A DNA stretch of 64,000 bases from Isoetes taiwanensis (GCA_021234155.1 JAJEKV010000131.1:312001-376000), one strand, 5' to 3'; counted from the first letter of the stretch, positions 1 through 11,542 are shown. Numbers and translations: made by a program. Notes: generated by a model from the sequence alone, not told the origin.

Positions 1-1684
1 AAATAACATGACTAGTTGCTCGCAAATTTTACGAGAGAGTAACAAACTGGCTGTCCCGTTGGAGTTTCAAATCTAGATGTTATTGAAAATGATTCTTTTA
101 TTAAGGAGTCTACAAGTCCTAACTGAAAATTGGATTAGCTTTAATGGAGTAACCAGTTCCTGAATTACAATGCAACTGTGTTATAGCTAGTCTTTGTAAA
201 TCCAATGTTGTTACTAAGTAGTGTTCTTCTTGATAATCTTTGTGAGCCAAACAAGCCCACTCTTTGTTTGAACAGATAATTCTGGAGGCCTACTTTCCAG
301 ATATTATTGCGTACAAGTGTCTTATTGATGAAAATTTGATTGATGTCTTTATAATATTGTCTATCCCAAGTAGTTGCATAATAGATGTTGTTACATCCAC
401 TGTTTCTTCATAACCTTTGTAAGGCAAACAAGATGGCTGATATTGTTATTAAGCATATGATTGTAAGAAGCTGCTGGCCCGCACCGCAGGAGATCAACTA
501 TAATTGAAACTCACTTGGTTTGTCTTGTTTTCTTCTATTATTGAAGATAATATATCTGCAGTTCTGATACCCCTCAAGGTAACATGCTTCAAATCATAGC
601 TCTGCTAGAACTGACCATTGTCTAAAATTTCAAACAGAATTGCTTGAGATTGCCTTCTTCCATCTGTGTAAAACTGGTTAAGTGCATGTTAGTTTACAGA
701 AAAGAACATTCAAAAGTGTGGGGAGAAGGACATAAGTGTTACTAGCAATAACATATATGCAGTTAATAGATACAAAATATGACTGTGACTGTACCTACCA
801 ATTGTGGCTGCAACCTAGCATCCATCCATATATACTTCTACCAACTAATAGCTACAAAGTATGGTTGCAATACTATGGCTGCATATTTGCATGCACCTAC
901 AATGTAATACCAGCATGGTTCAACTAGAATTACCAGACTCTAACTTCTACTCTAATCTACACCCATATATTTACACAACAAGTGCTGCAACAACAATTGC
1001 AATTGAATACCCTGCAACAAAATATTGAGAACTCATGACATATGTTCTAAAAACAGAGTTGGGTAGCATACTTGTCATAGTTTTTGTAGAATTGACATCA
1101 TTCACCTTTGTATTAGAAGTGAGATTGGAGTAAACAAGATTCTGCGTAGACATCTTGTCAACTTGTTGCGCAGTTGGTGATGAAGCCACTTGGAAAGCAA
1201 CATTTGCTCCACAATTGCCCATTGTTTAAAATTGCTCTACTTCTTGCAGCAGATTTTGCATGATCGTAGAAGCTTAACCAATTTATTTCACGACCTCTAC
1301 AATGTAAGAAGAATGTCACCGCTAATGCTTGAGGCTCCAAAAACCTTATCTCTATCATGTATCTTCTTATACAATGCCAAGAACTCCTCCTTTTTTTTCT
1401 TTTAATAGTTTGAACCTATAGCAAGCCTTGCTAGTAACCTTTGGACCCCACATCCCTCGCATCTCATTCTCATCATCATTAAGGTGTCTTTCCTCTGACT
1501 TATATAACCTTATAGGTTAAGCCTTTGTTGTTTAGATCACGAATTGCATATTTTGCTGCCATATAAGATCACACGCTAGTTGCCTGCAATATCTATTTAA
1601 GTTAGATAGATTTAATCACTAAATACTGGCAACCGGTATGTCCATTGCTTGACCTTGCCAAAGCCTTCTGGTGTGCCTTTTGCT

Positions 1685-1723
<39 letters not shown>

Positions 1724-2460
1724 GAAGGCTAGGAGTATTATCTAAACATATATAAAGCAGTTTGTAATTTTTCTTTTTTGTCCCTCCTATTTTTTCTGCG
1801 CCGCAATCTTTCTGTTTATTTAGATGCCACGTATAATCTCATCTCATTGCTTCGACGTCTGGCAGCGGTAGCGGCAGTGGCATATACTTCTTCTTGCTTT
1901 CGAACACTGCTTGGACTGAGATCCATGTCTCATCCTCATAGATGAACCGAGATGAACTTAAAACGGCTAAATAATTTAGATGCCGGCTCTGCACGGCTTC
2001 TAGAATCCGCCCAGCCCTACATCGAATGCACAGAAGCTTACGGTCTGAAGCGGCCGTACCAACAAATTCGGTTAGGTATTCTTCTGCAAAAATCTCCTCG
2101 GTTAGATATTTGCTTCGTTGCATTTTCTCGACTACAATTTCCAAGTATTTGAGGCGTTGTCAAATCCGATTTGATGCATATGGCCAAATGTCCAACAAGC
2201 AATTTAAATGGCTCGTGCTCGCTCTTCTCTTAGCCCATAAGTGCGCGACAACTAACTTCATCCAGTGCGGCTTTTATTATGCTAGATCTTCTCCTACCGA
2301 TCTTCCATGAAGCAAGCTTTTGAAGATAAGGGAGTTCTTGGGTTTTTCAAAAGTTCTGTAAAGGAGAAAACAACAGAAGGTAAAAGCCGATCTAAAGCCC
2401 TCTTGCGTATCTGAGCGTTACATCAAAACTAGAGTGGAGAATAGTAGAGCTGAGAAATCT

Positions 2461-3081
2461 ATGGTGGCTGACGTTTGCTTGGAGCAAGCAAGGCCTTGTG
2501 ATTTTGGGCCACTTCGTAAATACTGGGGAGTAGGCCTAATTCCTCTTCTTGAATGGTGGTCGTCGAACAAAATGGAATATGGAGCGACCTGCTTTGAGTT
2601 TCAACGCCCTATATCCAAGCGACTCATGGCGGATCCGTGATTGTAGCCGGAGGCGAGTTATGAAAGAGCATGTATTGAAGCATGGTTTGAGAGTGGACGG
2701 CGAGATTGTTTGCAAACAGGTAACATGGTAGATAACATATGCATGTTTCCAAATAATTCTTTGAAAACAACAATCTTGAATTGGTGTGAAATGTATAATG
2801 TTCCTAAACCCAAGTCTGTAGAGTTAGAGGTCACTGGAAAGTTTGTGCAGGGACATTATTAACCCCCTAAGCTTATTTCTTCTCGTAAGGTATGCGTTGT
2901 GTCGGTTGGAACTAATTTGAGATCCGAGGATTACTTCATGGCAAAAAGTTCAGTTCCTGTTATCACAGACACTTCCCCTAGAGCTCATTTAGGCCAGGAA
3001 CAAAATGATCATAATGCTCATTCTATCAGAAGTGAGAAACTTCTATTATTAGGTGGAAAGATCTCATTTTCTCACATGTAA
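2461..3081 (+). pseudogene. U-box (PUB-type) E3 ligase fragment, unit 1, frameshifted
   Basis: Homologous to the open copy in unit 9. The start (MVADVCLEQARP) and the 3' part (NNSLKTTILNWCEMYN onwards) are recognisable, but the U-box core is split among frames by short indels near 2520-2720 (for example CTCATGGCGGATCCGTGATT, where unit 9 has GATCCCGTGATT). It ends at the TAA at 3079-3081 used by most units. No ARM repeats follow. Confidence 0.75.
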
Positions 3082-3346
3082 AGTCTAGGGCAAATTTACA
3101 TAATTAAAAGAAAATCTAACAAATTTGACATTCAATGTGATATTGTTCCTCCTTTTCATGATGTATCATTTTCATAACTTTTTTCTTTCAAAGAGAAATG
3201 TCATGCGGCCTTTGGCCGCCAGCGATAAATTTCTTGTATCATTAAATATAGTTAAATATGTACAATAGTGGTGCCCCGAAGGGCTTGAGCACAAATGCTC
3301 CCGTTTTGGCCAAGACCCTATGCTGAAGACTCGAGACTAAACCCTT

Positions 3347-3715
3347 TTAGTCCCCTTTTAGTCCCCTTGTGCCCATGAACATTTGAAGTACATATACAAA
3401 GCCCGAAATTGATATTCTAGGGTTAAACTTATGGACAAGCACATTAACCCACAGACACCTATGAAGAATCTGCCACCAAAGAACTGCCACTTTAGGATGA
3501 AGTAGCTTGTCCCATGCCCAAGACCACACCTTCTGCCATTGAAGAGGAGGAAGTTGAAGAGACCACTTATTAGACAGAGGAAGAATATCAGTATCAAGCA
3601 ACAACTGATACATAGAGTTCACAAGTTTGCACTCCTTAATTTCTTCATGACAAACCCATACCAAAATATCTTCTTGGTGTGGCAGAATATCTATATGACA
3701 TCTTTGTTGGGACAT
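3347..3715 (-). pseudogene. LINE-derived zf-RVT domain fragment, unit 1
   Basis: The 122-residue minus-strand ORF shows the zinc-binding region found downstream of plant LINE reverse transcriptases: DILVWVCHEEIKECKLVNSM, then W-rich QWQKVWSWAWDKLLHPKV and LWWQILHRCL. No reverse transcriptase or endonuclease is present in the unit, so this is a carried fragment. It points opposite to the U-box fragment. Confidence 0.7.
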
Positions 3716-4343
3716 GGCCAGATTTCTCTATATTTACTGATTTCTTCCTCAGTGCTACGTTGGCCTAATATTATTACCATGGCCAGTTTACTAGCATGGC
3801 ATCAGGATGAGTACATTTTTCAAGTTTTCACTTGGCTTCTACAGGAAAAGTTGGTTTATTAGGCGATGACGAGGTAGCACTATTGTCTTTATGACCGGAG
3901 CTTATTTCCTGTAAGGTACTTTTTTCTTATGCTTTTTAACTAGAGGTTCATATGCTTTAGAAATACTTTCGTCTTCACTTCGTACTTTCTTCTGGCCTCA
4001 TATTGGAGGAGTGTACAGGAGAAACATTTTCTTCCCTACTGCATGAGCATAGGCAAGGAGGGTGTTGAGGAAATATATACGAATGTAAAAACACAATAGC
4101 CAGGCTTTTAATATCTTTTTTTAGAAGCCCCACTAGTTTTGGTTTAAGCTCTTCCTCATTCAAGAGTTGAATGGTCTGCAAAAGCTCCCTAGACACATCT
4201 TTTATAGTGCTGCCTAGTGCTATTTCCTGAGTATATATGCTAGTTGCAATGCTATTTATTGGCTTTTAAACATGGAGTCCTTTTATGTGTGCAAATGCAA
4301 CTTGTCGCCATTGAGTCACTGGACTAGATTGAAATAGGTATTG

Positions 4344-5385
4344 AAATAACATGACTAGAGAGAGTAACAAACTGGCTGTCCCGTTGGAGTTTCAAATCTA
4401 GATGTTATTGAAAATGATTCTTTTATTAAGGAGTCTACAAGTCCTAACTGAAAATTGGATTAGCTTTAATGGAGTAACCAGTTCCTGAATTACAATGCAA
4501 CTGTGTTATAGCTAGTCTTTGTAAATCCAATGTTGTTACTAAGTAGTGTTCTTCTTGATAATCTTTGTGAGCCAAACAAGCCCACTCTTTGTTTGAACAG
4601 ATATCTTATTGATGAAAATTTGATTGATGTCTTTATAATATTGTCTATCCCAAGTAGTTGCATAATAGATGTTGTTACATCCACTGTTTCTTCATAACCT
4701 TTGTAAGGCAAACAAGATGGCTGATATTGTTATTAAGCATATGATTGTAAGAAGCTGCTGGCCCGCACCACAGGAGATCAACTATAATTGAAACTCACTT
4801 GGTTTGTCTTGTTTTCTTCTATTATTGAAGATAATATATCTGCAGTTCTGATACCCCTCAAGGTAACATGCTTCAAATCATAGCTCTGCTAGAACTGACC
4901 ATTGTCTAAAATTTCAAACAGAATTGCTTGAGATTGCCTTCTTCCATCTGTGTAAAACTGGTTAAGTGCATGTTAGTTTACAGAAAAGAACATTCAAAAG
5001 TGTGGGGAGAAGGACATAAGTGTTACTAGCAATAACATACATGCAGTTAATAGATACAAAATATGATCAGGATGCATTACCTACCAATTGTGGTGCAACC
5101 TAGCATCCATCCATATATACTTCTACCAACTAATAGCTACAAAGTATGGCTGCAATACTATGGCTGCATATTTGCATGCACCTACAATGTAATACCAGCG
5201 TGGTTCAACTAGAATTACCAGACTCTAACTTCTACTCTAATCTACACCCATATATTTACACAACAAGTGCTGCAACAACAATTGCAATTGAATACCCTGC
5301 AACAAAATATTGAGAACTCATGACATATGTTCTAAAAACAGAGTTGGGTAGCATACTTGTCATAGTTTTTGTAGAATTGACATCA
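4344..5385. repeat. Tandem array unit 2, left part
   Basis: This is the first 1042 bases of unit 2, cut off exactly after GAATTGACATCA. The rest of the unit resumes at 30309 with TTCACCTTTG. It has its own deletion of about 18 bp just after the unit start: TTGC...ACG is missing before AGAGAGTAAC. Confidence 0.95.
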
Positions 5386-5594
5386 CATTAGAGGTTTGGT
5401 GGAGTCTATTAATGCCCTTGTAAGCCATTCCCAAATTTGGATTTTAGTTGGTACCCGAACCTGCAGGTATGGGCAAAAAGCCCCCACGAACCTCAACCGA
5501 ACCTCAGCCCTGGAGCAACCGAACCTGGTAAACGTCATTATTACTTGTTGTTTTACTCATTACGCCTAAATCCCTCCTCCCCCCACCTTCCCAC

Positions 5595-8323
5595 CGAACT
5601 GAAGCTACAAGGAGTAGCTTCGAGCGGGACGCCTCAAGAATGCCTCAATTGGGCGCCAAAGCTTTGGAGGGCATTTCGAATTTAGTTTTGATGTCAATCC
5701 TTGCCCAAATCCGAAGGAATTCTCTAGTTTTCCTTCGTATTTTGGCGAAAAATTGCATCAATTTGGTCGCCGGACTGTGGAGCTCGAAAAGCGATCACGC
5801 GACTCTGAATCGATCTATGGCGGCGAGGTAATCTGTTCTATTAATTTCGGCCAATGACAATGAGTAATTCTTTTTTGAATACAGAGACTGAAAGGCCAAT
5901 TCTGGGTGGAGGTGCCCAAGAACTGCTTGCCCTACAAAAATCAATATAATCGGAAGGAACATGTCGATGAGAATGCTCTTCGAGCTTCTGGTGCAATGAA
6001 TATTGATCTCTGGGCGCGTGGGGAACTGTATCCCATCGATCCGATCACCAGAAGACATCCTGAATTTCATTCTCCATCGGGGCTTATTCATTTTGCCTGT
6101 AAGGGTAATCAAGGTCTGCTTGGCTATTGCAATAATATTTCAAGTAATTCCGATGTGCATTTGAGAACAATGTACAATCACTTGTGTGGAGTGCATTGCA
6201 ATATGGTAGCACATTGTAATTACCTCCAACAGTGTAACTATTTCTTAACCAACAGGTCTAAGAATACAGAAGAACTGCAAGCTTCCAATCAAAGGTTGCT
6301 TATGGAGGTGGAGTCACTTAAACAAGGATTGAAGAGATGCTCGAGGACAATGACAAACCGGAGAGGAAGTTAAAAGACTGAAAAATGACACCACCGGGCA
6401 TGAGGGAGAGGAAAAAAGAACTCGAAGGCCCTAAATATACTTGCCCCTAGTGGTGGGGGTTTCAAGAAGGATCCACGCTATTAAAAATCTGGTGGATCCT
6501 ACTATGGCTGAAAAGAAGAAGAGAAAACCTTGTAATATGGCTAGTTTGTTGAAAAAAAGCTTGTAACTAAAGATGATGTTATAGATATGTTGAAGCTTCC
6601 CGAGCTAACCATTTAAGAAAAAGCCGTTGTCTTTGAACAGGTGCTTACTGGATTGGGAAAGAATCAAAGTGCTGATAACATGCAAGAATTATGTGACAAT
6701 GTGGGTATCAGTCGACAAGCTTACATTGCTCTCTTTAGATGTTTGCAGGATGGTATCAAGCAAATGGGTATTACGAAGACCATACCGCCAAGACTTCGGT
6801 TATGTCGAGAGCAAGCGTAACAAAGAGGAATGCGTAAGTACACCTAACATTTGGGAGAGATGTACCGAGATCACCACATCCGTGCACTTGGGATCACTAA
6901 TCACCGGGAAAAGTAAGAAGAAGGGTGGCTCCTAAAATGATCTATTTGTTCTTAATGAGAAAAATAATTGTTGGATGGATCTCTCTAAAATGCTTCTTCA
7001 TTGGTTCTCTTCTATGATATGAAAGTGGAAGAATGTGGAGGGAAACTCCAAATTGCTATAAAGTTGGATGAGATGGAACTGATCAAAGGTGAAAAGTATG
7101 AGAGGGTTTCTTTGACATTAATGAACAGGCGTTGTCAAATTCTCGATAATGAGGAAGGGAAGTTCTCTGTTCAATCGAGAGGACCATATTTGGTGGATAG
7201 GGATATTTCAAAAATACCTAAGAAAATCATGGTGTTCTTCAGTGGGTCTTTCAGCAGACACCTATTCCTACTATTATTGCTGCTCATGGAGTCGGAGAGA
7301 AGCTTCAGGTTCCTGGCTACGGAGATTACGAGGTTGAATGGCATCTGGCTGCTGATCTAAAGACCATCAAGTGCATGTATAACATGAAACATGGTTCTGG
7401 TAAGACTACCCACGCATGTCCTTACTGTTTGTATGCTAGGGTAGATGATAAGGGGAAGGGAATGAGTACTCTCGAATGTGACCAGGATGCTGAACCAACG
7501 CTAGAAGAAGGAGGACAAAACTTTGATCCCCAGTACTTGCAATTCCCGTGAAGAGAGTACATATTTGCACTCTCCATGCCTTTCTAAGAATAGTGGATAA
7601 GATGGTGTACATGAGCATTCTTTTTGCTTGGAATAAGTCTCCACAATCAGCCAGAGAAAAGTGTATGAAAGATGTTGAGAACGTGCTTTCTGATCTTGGT
7701 CTTCATGGTGGTGACTATAAAATCCTGCAAGATCCTAAGAAGGGAGGCAAGGTTCCTTGTAAACCATCTATGGGTGGGGTGAAAGCGAAGAGATTTCTCG
7801 CCTTGTACTAAATTACGTAAGAATGGATCATTGCCAACCGGAAAGTGGGAGGGGTATAAGGACTTCTTTGAAGCGAAGATGACCGTAGTACTTCACGTGG
7901 GAGGGCAAAACTAAAGAAAATTAAAGCGTGGGCGGAATCGGAAAGCGAAATTCGGTAACTTTGATGGCGAGAGAAGAAAATGGTGGGTGGAAAGTTAGAT
8001 GAATTCAGAGTAGCAAGAATCAATTCACGAAGTCGTTATACAAGCATGGGGAGAATGCAATGTCACACATTACATTCATATACTTCACGCCCATGGCTTG
8101 TGGTTTGCCAAAGAGTACACGGGAGCTTGGGAATATGGAATACGCAGGGGAATGGAGAAGTCACATAAGCAAGCCAAGAATGCTTTTTTCAGGTTCACAC
8201 AACATCGAGGTTCGTGGTGGTAACTCATTGCAACAGATGTGCCAATGGTTCTATAGAAGGATTATCCGCAAGCTAGAGAAAAAGATAAAGCTAAACAAGA
8301 CACGACGTTGGCTAGAATATTGA
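5595..8323 (+). pseudogene. Decayed DNA-transposase-like gene, several exons
   Basis: Successive plus-strand pieces in different frames look like one gene. About 5600-5827 encodes FEFSFDVNPCPNPKEF and a charged stretch, then a GT...AG gap (5828-5884, only 57 bp). Next comes RLKGQFWVEVPKNCLPYKNQ and on to about 6100, then a helical segment (EELQASNQRLLMEVESLKQG) near 6260-6350. After that come ELCDNVGISRQAYIALFRCL near 6690-6750 and KLDEMELIKGEKYERVSLTL near 7060. Near 7320-7430 lies YEVEWHLAADLKTIKC with a paired-cysteine motif ACPYCLYAR, and near 8060-8230 YIHILHAHGLWF...GMEKSHKQAKNAFFR in a shifted frame. The order (KLD motif, WHLAADLK, CPYC, late histidine-rich end) recalls transposase-like proteins known in several eukaryotes; I cannot name the superfamily. 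Stops and frameshifts make it a pseudogene as written. Confidence 0.45.
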
Positions 8324-8525
8324 GGAGAAAAGTTGAGCAGAAAAAAAAAACAGATATGGTGTAGCTCTAGTGCAGCCAGACAAGTTAAGGCAAATGGCGA
8401 TCCACAAGGATCGAGCGGGGGAAAGATATACTTCTAGGGAATCAATTGTATGAATAAATTCATATTAATGTGTAACTATTGACCATGATGTGCAACTATA
8501 ATGTTTCGAATATGTTAGGTTGGCA

Positions 8526-8712
8526 GCGTGGGCACGGTGCGAACTTAGTTGGTATTCAATTACTGAATGACAAGTATTTGCACGGTGGCCACGGTGCGAA
8601 TGACGTTGGGAATTAGTTATAGATTAACTGCTATTCGCACCGTGGCCACGGTGCGAAAGCATTTGGTTTCCGTGGCTATCTTTTGCCGTTTTCGCACGGT
8701 AGCAACGGTACT
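8526..8712. repeat. Palindrome cluster 1 (GCACCGTGGCCACGGTGC family)
   Basis: Four sites: a half-site at 8526-8543, a near-perfect copy at 8577-8600, a perfect 24-bp palindrome at 8634-8657 (core GCACCGTGGCCACGGTGC flanked by TTC and GAA), and a weaker copy from about 8691. Spacing is about 57 bp. Confidence 0.85.
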
Positions 8713-8737
8713 CTTTATATAATTATCTTTATTATCG

Positions 8738-9529
8738 ATGTTGTCTGCTTTTGATATTTGTTCTAAGTCATTACATTGCATATTTATCAATCTTGTCCAC
8801 TCATTTGTTGCATTACAGTTCAGAGATGCCGGATCTAACAATCCCAGCAACCAAAGAACAGAAGAGAAGGCGCCGTCTGGGCGCACACATCATGGTGAAG
8901 ACAGCGAGGGCAGCGCCACTAACTATGGCAGTCCTTCTAACAACCGAGCGAGCAATCGCCTCTTCGAGCGAGAAAAACATCCATCAAGCGTGTCCGACGC
9001 TGTAGTTCAGAATGTTGCCAATGACGCAGAGGAGATTTTTAGAGACATACCTTCCGAGCCAAGGCGTGTTTACCTGTTCTCTTCTGGCCATTTAGTCGGA
9101 GAAGGAATCTTCGTGCAGGCAGCTCTCTGTCATAGAGTTCCTGTGCCTGATGATTGCATCGTCGTTAACGTCGATGTGGTAGTTGCACCAGACACGACGT
9201 TGCCTGTTCCTTCGATGGGAGCTGACACCTTGCTTGAGGCACTCCATTCCTTCGTCGTGTGGCCCAGGTTGATGGCTTCTTTGACGCCAACTCCTAACTC
9301 ATTATCTGTACTGGCTAATGAGATAGATTACATAACCGGACTTCCTCGTAGAGTGCCAGAAGTTAGATTGGTGGAGATAAACCAGGGGCCAGACTTGCTT
9401 GGGGCCGACAATGAGAATGCTAAGCCCCATGAGGATGACCATCAGGATGTGCATGTCCAGGATGTTCCTGTTGGTGATGTGCCTGTCGGAAACGTTCTGT
9501 TCTTTATTCGTGCGCTTTTGAACCCCTAA
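8738..9529 (+). CDS. DUF8039-like transposon-associated protein (263 codons)
   Basis: Residues about 108-180 (RRVYLFSSGHLVGEGIF through LHSFVVWPRL) match the layout of the plant DUF8039 domain: a leading L-x-x-x-G segment, a V-x-V-DVV strand, a P-x-P turn, and a closing ALHSFVVWP. That domain occurs in plant CACTA/Tnp2-associated proteins and uncharacterised transposon genes. A low-complexity acidic tail with repeated DVPVGDVPVGNV follows. The ATG at 8738 is doubtful: GCATTACAG and TTCAG just before 8825 look like splice acceptors, so the true exon may begin there. The frame ends at TAA 9527-9529. Related coding sense seems to continue in other frames to about 9779, ending in a basic stretch. 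A palindrome cluster (8526-8712) lies directly upstream. Confidence 0.5.
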   Translation: MLSAFDICSKSLHCIFINLVHSFVALQFRDAGSNNPSNQRTEEKAPSGRTHHGEDSEGSATNYGSPSNNRASNRLFEREKHPSSVSDAVVQNVANDAEEIFRDIPSEPRRVYLFSSGHLVGEGIFVQAALCHRVPVPDDCIVVNVDVVVAPDTTLPVPSMGADTLLEALHSFVVWPRLMASLTPTPNSLSVLANEIDYITGLPRRVPEVRLVEINQGPDLLGADNENAKPHEDDHQDVHVQDVPVGDVPVGNVLFFIRALLNP

Positions 9530-9779
9530 TATTATGTACTCGGGTGTCCCTTTCCGGTCCCCATCCGCGGCTCAATTAGAAGAAAATATCGTTCTACAAG
9601 AGGCAACTGCGATTACTGTGGCGGTTATTACTGAAAACCGTTGTACCGGATCTCAAGAAGTGCTTCTGTTGATGAGCGCCTGTAGTCGCATCATCCAAAG
9701 AGGCGTAAGAGGAAGACTAAGCCTAAGCAAAATGCAAAAGAAAGCGGTTCTCTGCAAAGGCCCTCCTAAGTTTGAATAA

Positions 9780-10223
9780 GAAGGGCCAGCCGTTTAATCA
9801 AAAGTTAAGATGGATGCGCTGAAATCGGCACTTCGAACCACGCGGGAGTGGGTGCTTCCGCTCACAATGGCTAGAATATGTAAGGAGGTGGTTCAGAGAG
9901 ATACATTAAGATGAAGAGGGATGGTGCAAGGTGCACGGAGACATGGTTCTGATTTTCCAATGCCGAAACGGTGACTCGATTCACTGCAGATGCCCTTGAT
10001 GCTCGCGCGAGGCGGCCCGAAAATCACATGGTCGGGTTCTTCAAGATGTGTGAAATGTCTTTGTGCATTCCAAGAGAGTGACAATAATGAAGCAGGATAT
10101 TGCCTTGACAAATTACTTCCGAGGCATGTAAAGTATTTTATATTAATGAAACGATCTTTGTTGTATATTTTGTTTGCTTGCTTGGTATTTTGATTGTATC
10201 TATTCTCTATGTATGCTTACAAT
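9780..10223. other. Intergenic stretch, no recognisable gene
   Basis: Follows the DUF8039-like ORF. Only short frames on both strands, none recognised; the last 80 bases are AT-rich and lead into palindrome cluster 2. Confidence 0.5.
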
Positions 10224-10357
10224 GCACCGTTGCCACGGTGCGAAATGGGTATAAATTACTTTGTGAGGGAGGTATTTTCGCACCGTGGCCACGGTGCAAA
10301 ATTCCTATAAGTTACTGTGTGAGGGCAGGCAATTTCGCACCGTGGCCACTGTGCGAA
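10224..10357. repeat. Palindrome cluster 2
   Basis: Three sites at 10224-10244, 10277-10299 and 10334-10357, spaced 53-57 bp. The spacers resemble each other (TATAAATTACTTTGTGAGGG and TATAAGTTACTGTGTGAGGG), so this is a tandem repeat of about 56 bp with a palindrome in each unit. Confidence 0.88.
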
Positions 10358-10775
10358 ATTAAATCATTCCATAGAAAGTGAACCACAAGATCAAAGTGAG
10401 CATATTAACATGTTTGAGAATATGAGAATATATTAAGAAGCAGACAAGAAGCAGACATGAGACAAGGAGCAAACAAGAAGCAAAGCCAATGATAGACAGT
10501 GAAGGCATAGATGCCTATTTAAAGAGAAATCAGGTATATATGCCATTATACGAGTACCGTACAAGTACGTATATAATCCAATAATTTCTATGTATATACG
10601 ATCAATAATTTTGGTGCGTACATACCATCAATAATTTTGGTGGGTATAAATATACATCAAATTGCCGAGTGCAGCAACATTGGCCATGTGGCCTCCTCCT
10701 GGTCCTGAACGTGATTCCATCACCTGCAAGATGAATCACGAAAACTTCAAGCAGTGTCGCGAGTGACAAATACCA

Positions 10776-10934
10776 ATGGAAGACTGGATGACCACTGCCG
10801 CTCTCAATCCTCGCTATTATCCTGATCCCTTCGATGTTATCATCCATCTAATATGGAATAGAGAGCATCAAATGTACATGATAGAAAAGATCACTGGGGT
10901 GCCTGGTGACAATGACTCAGAAGAGTCCCCCTAA
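10776..10934 (+). CDS. Small unrecognised ORF, first of a related pair
   Basis: Open frame from MEDWMTTAALNPRYYPDP to TAA at 10932-10934. The part FDVIIHLIWNREHQMYMIEK matches the layout of the second ORF at 11163-11342 (YRVVIHLHRVPERHVYEINR), each followed by an acidic tail. A duplicated exon or domain is likely. The real start is unknown, since the frame could be entered by splicing (CACCTGCAAG upstream). It may belong to the transposon that carries the palindromes. No family recognised. Confidence 0.35.
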   Translation: MEDWMTTAALNPRYYPDPFDVIIHLIWNREHQMYMIEKITGVPGDNDSEESP

Positions 10935-11162
10935 ATCAATACTTGTCATCTGGATCATATTGTCAATACTTATTTGAAGAGTTCATGATCGTGTATTTTG
11001 TACATTATGCTCGTATATGTAACCAATAATGCTGCTACAGTGCACGTTAATAATTTTGTTCGATATAAGTACAGCTCCATTCATTCAATGGAGAAGGCAT
11101 CCATTTGCTATGTTTCTTGTTATTCCATTACTTGCACTATGACATATAATGATCTTTACAGA

Positions 11163-11342
11163 TGTTCTCAGAGGGGTATCCCCCTTGATTCCTGGCTGGA
11201 AGGGGTAGCAGAGGGTCGAAATCATTCTTCCAACGGGGTTTATCGTGTTGTTATCCACCTTCATCGGGTTCCAGAGCGTCACGTCTATGAGATTAATCGC
11301 ATCACTCAACTTGCTGCTCATGATGATCCCGATTGCGAATGA
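11163..11342 (+). CDS. Small unrecognised ORF, second of a related pair
   Basis: Coding part of a longer plus-strand frame (open from 10998). It reads CSQRGIPLDSWLEGVAEGRN, then YRVVIHLHRVPERHVYEINR and an acidic end, stopping at TGA 11340-11342. TTTACAG at 11156-11162 is a plausible splice acceptor, as if it were a last exon. Related to the ORF at 10776-10934 in the V-I-H-L and Y-x-I core. Palindrome cluster 3 follows. Confidence 0.35.
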   Translation, partial: CSQRGIPLDSWLEGVAEGRNHSSNGVYRVVIHLHRVPERHVYEINRITQLAAHDDPDCE

Positions 11343-11542
11343 TCTTCTGCATTTATGTATGCTATGCCTTTTGTATGAGTTCTAAATTCTGTTACTAGAA
11401 TATTTCAGACATTCTCTAGTTATAAGTATGTATCCATAAGAGATAAGAACATATGATTCATCTATTTACCGCACATTTTCAATTTGGAAAGCTCTTGGCC
11501 ATTTTCCTTACATGTAGATTCGAAATTCAGATAAGCATTCTC

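Larger units (their letters stand above)
1..4343. repeat. Tandem array unit 1 (4.34 kb macrosatellite)
   Basis: First complete unit, phased on the string AAATAACATGACTAG that recurs at 4344, 33546, 37882, 42191, 46533, 50864, 55216, 59564 and 63914. It carries the U-box fragment (plus, 2461-3081), the zf-RVT fragment (minus, 3347-3715) and a poly-T tract (1687-1720). It contains a segment of about 38 bp at 281-318 (GGAGGCCTACTTTCCAG...) that is otherwise intact only in unit 9. It lacks 9 bp (ACTTGCCCT) near 1333 that the other units have. Confidence 0.95.

Noticed and set aside
1158-1405. Conserved short ORFs repeated in every unit as real small genes
   Set aside because: Their conservation is explained by conservation of the whole unit. 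They overlap each other on both strands and match no family.
5437-5685. Plus-strand proline-rich ORF at the left end of the inserted block
   Set aside because: Low-complexity frame without recognisable domain; its right end overlaps the better-supported reading of the transposase-like gene in another frame.
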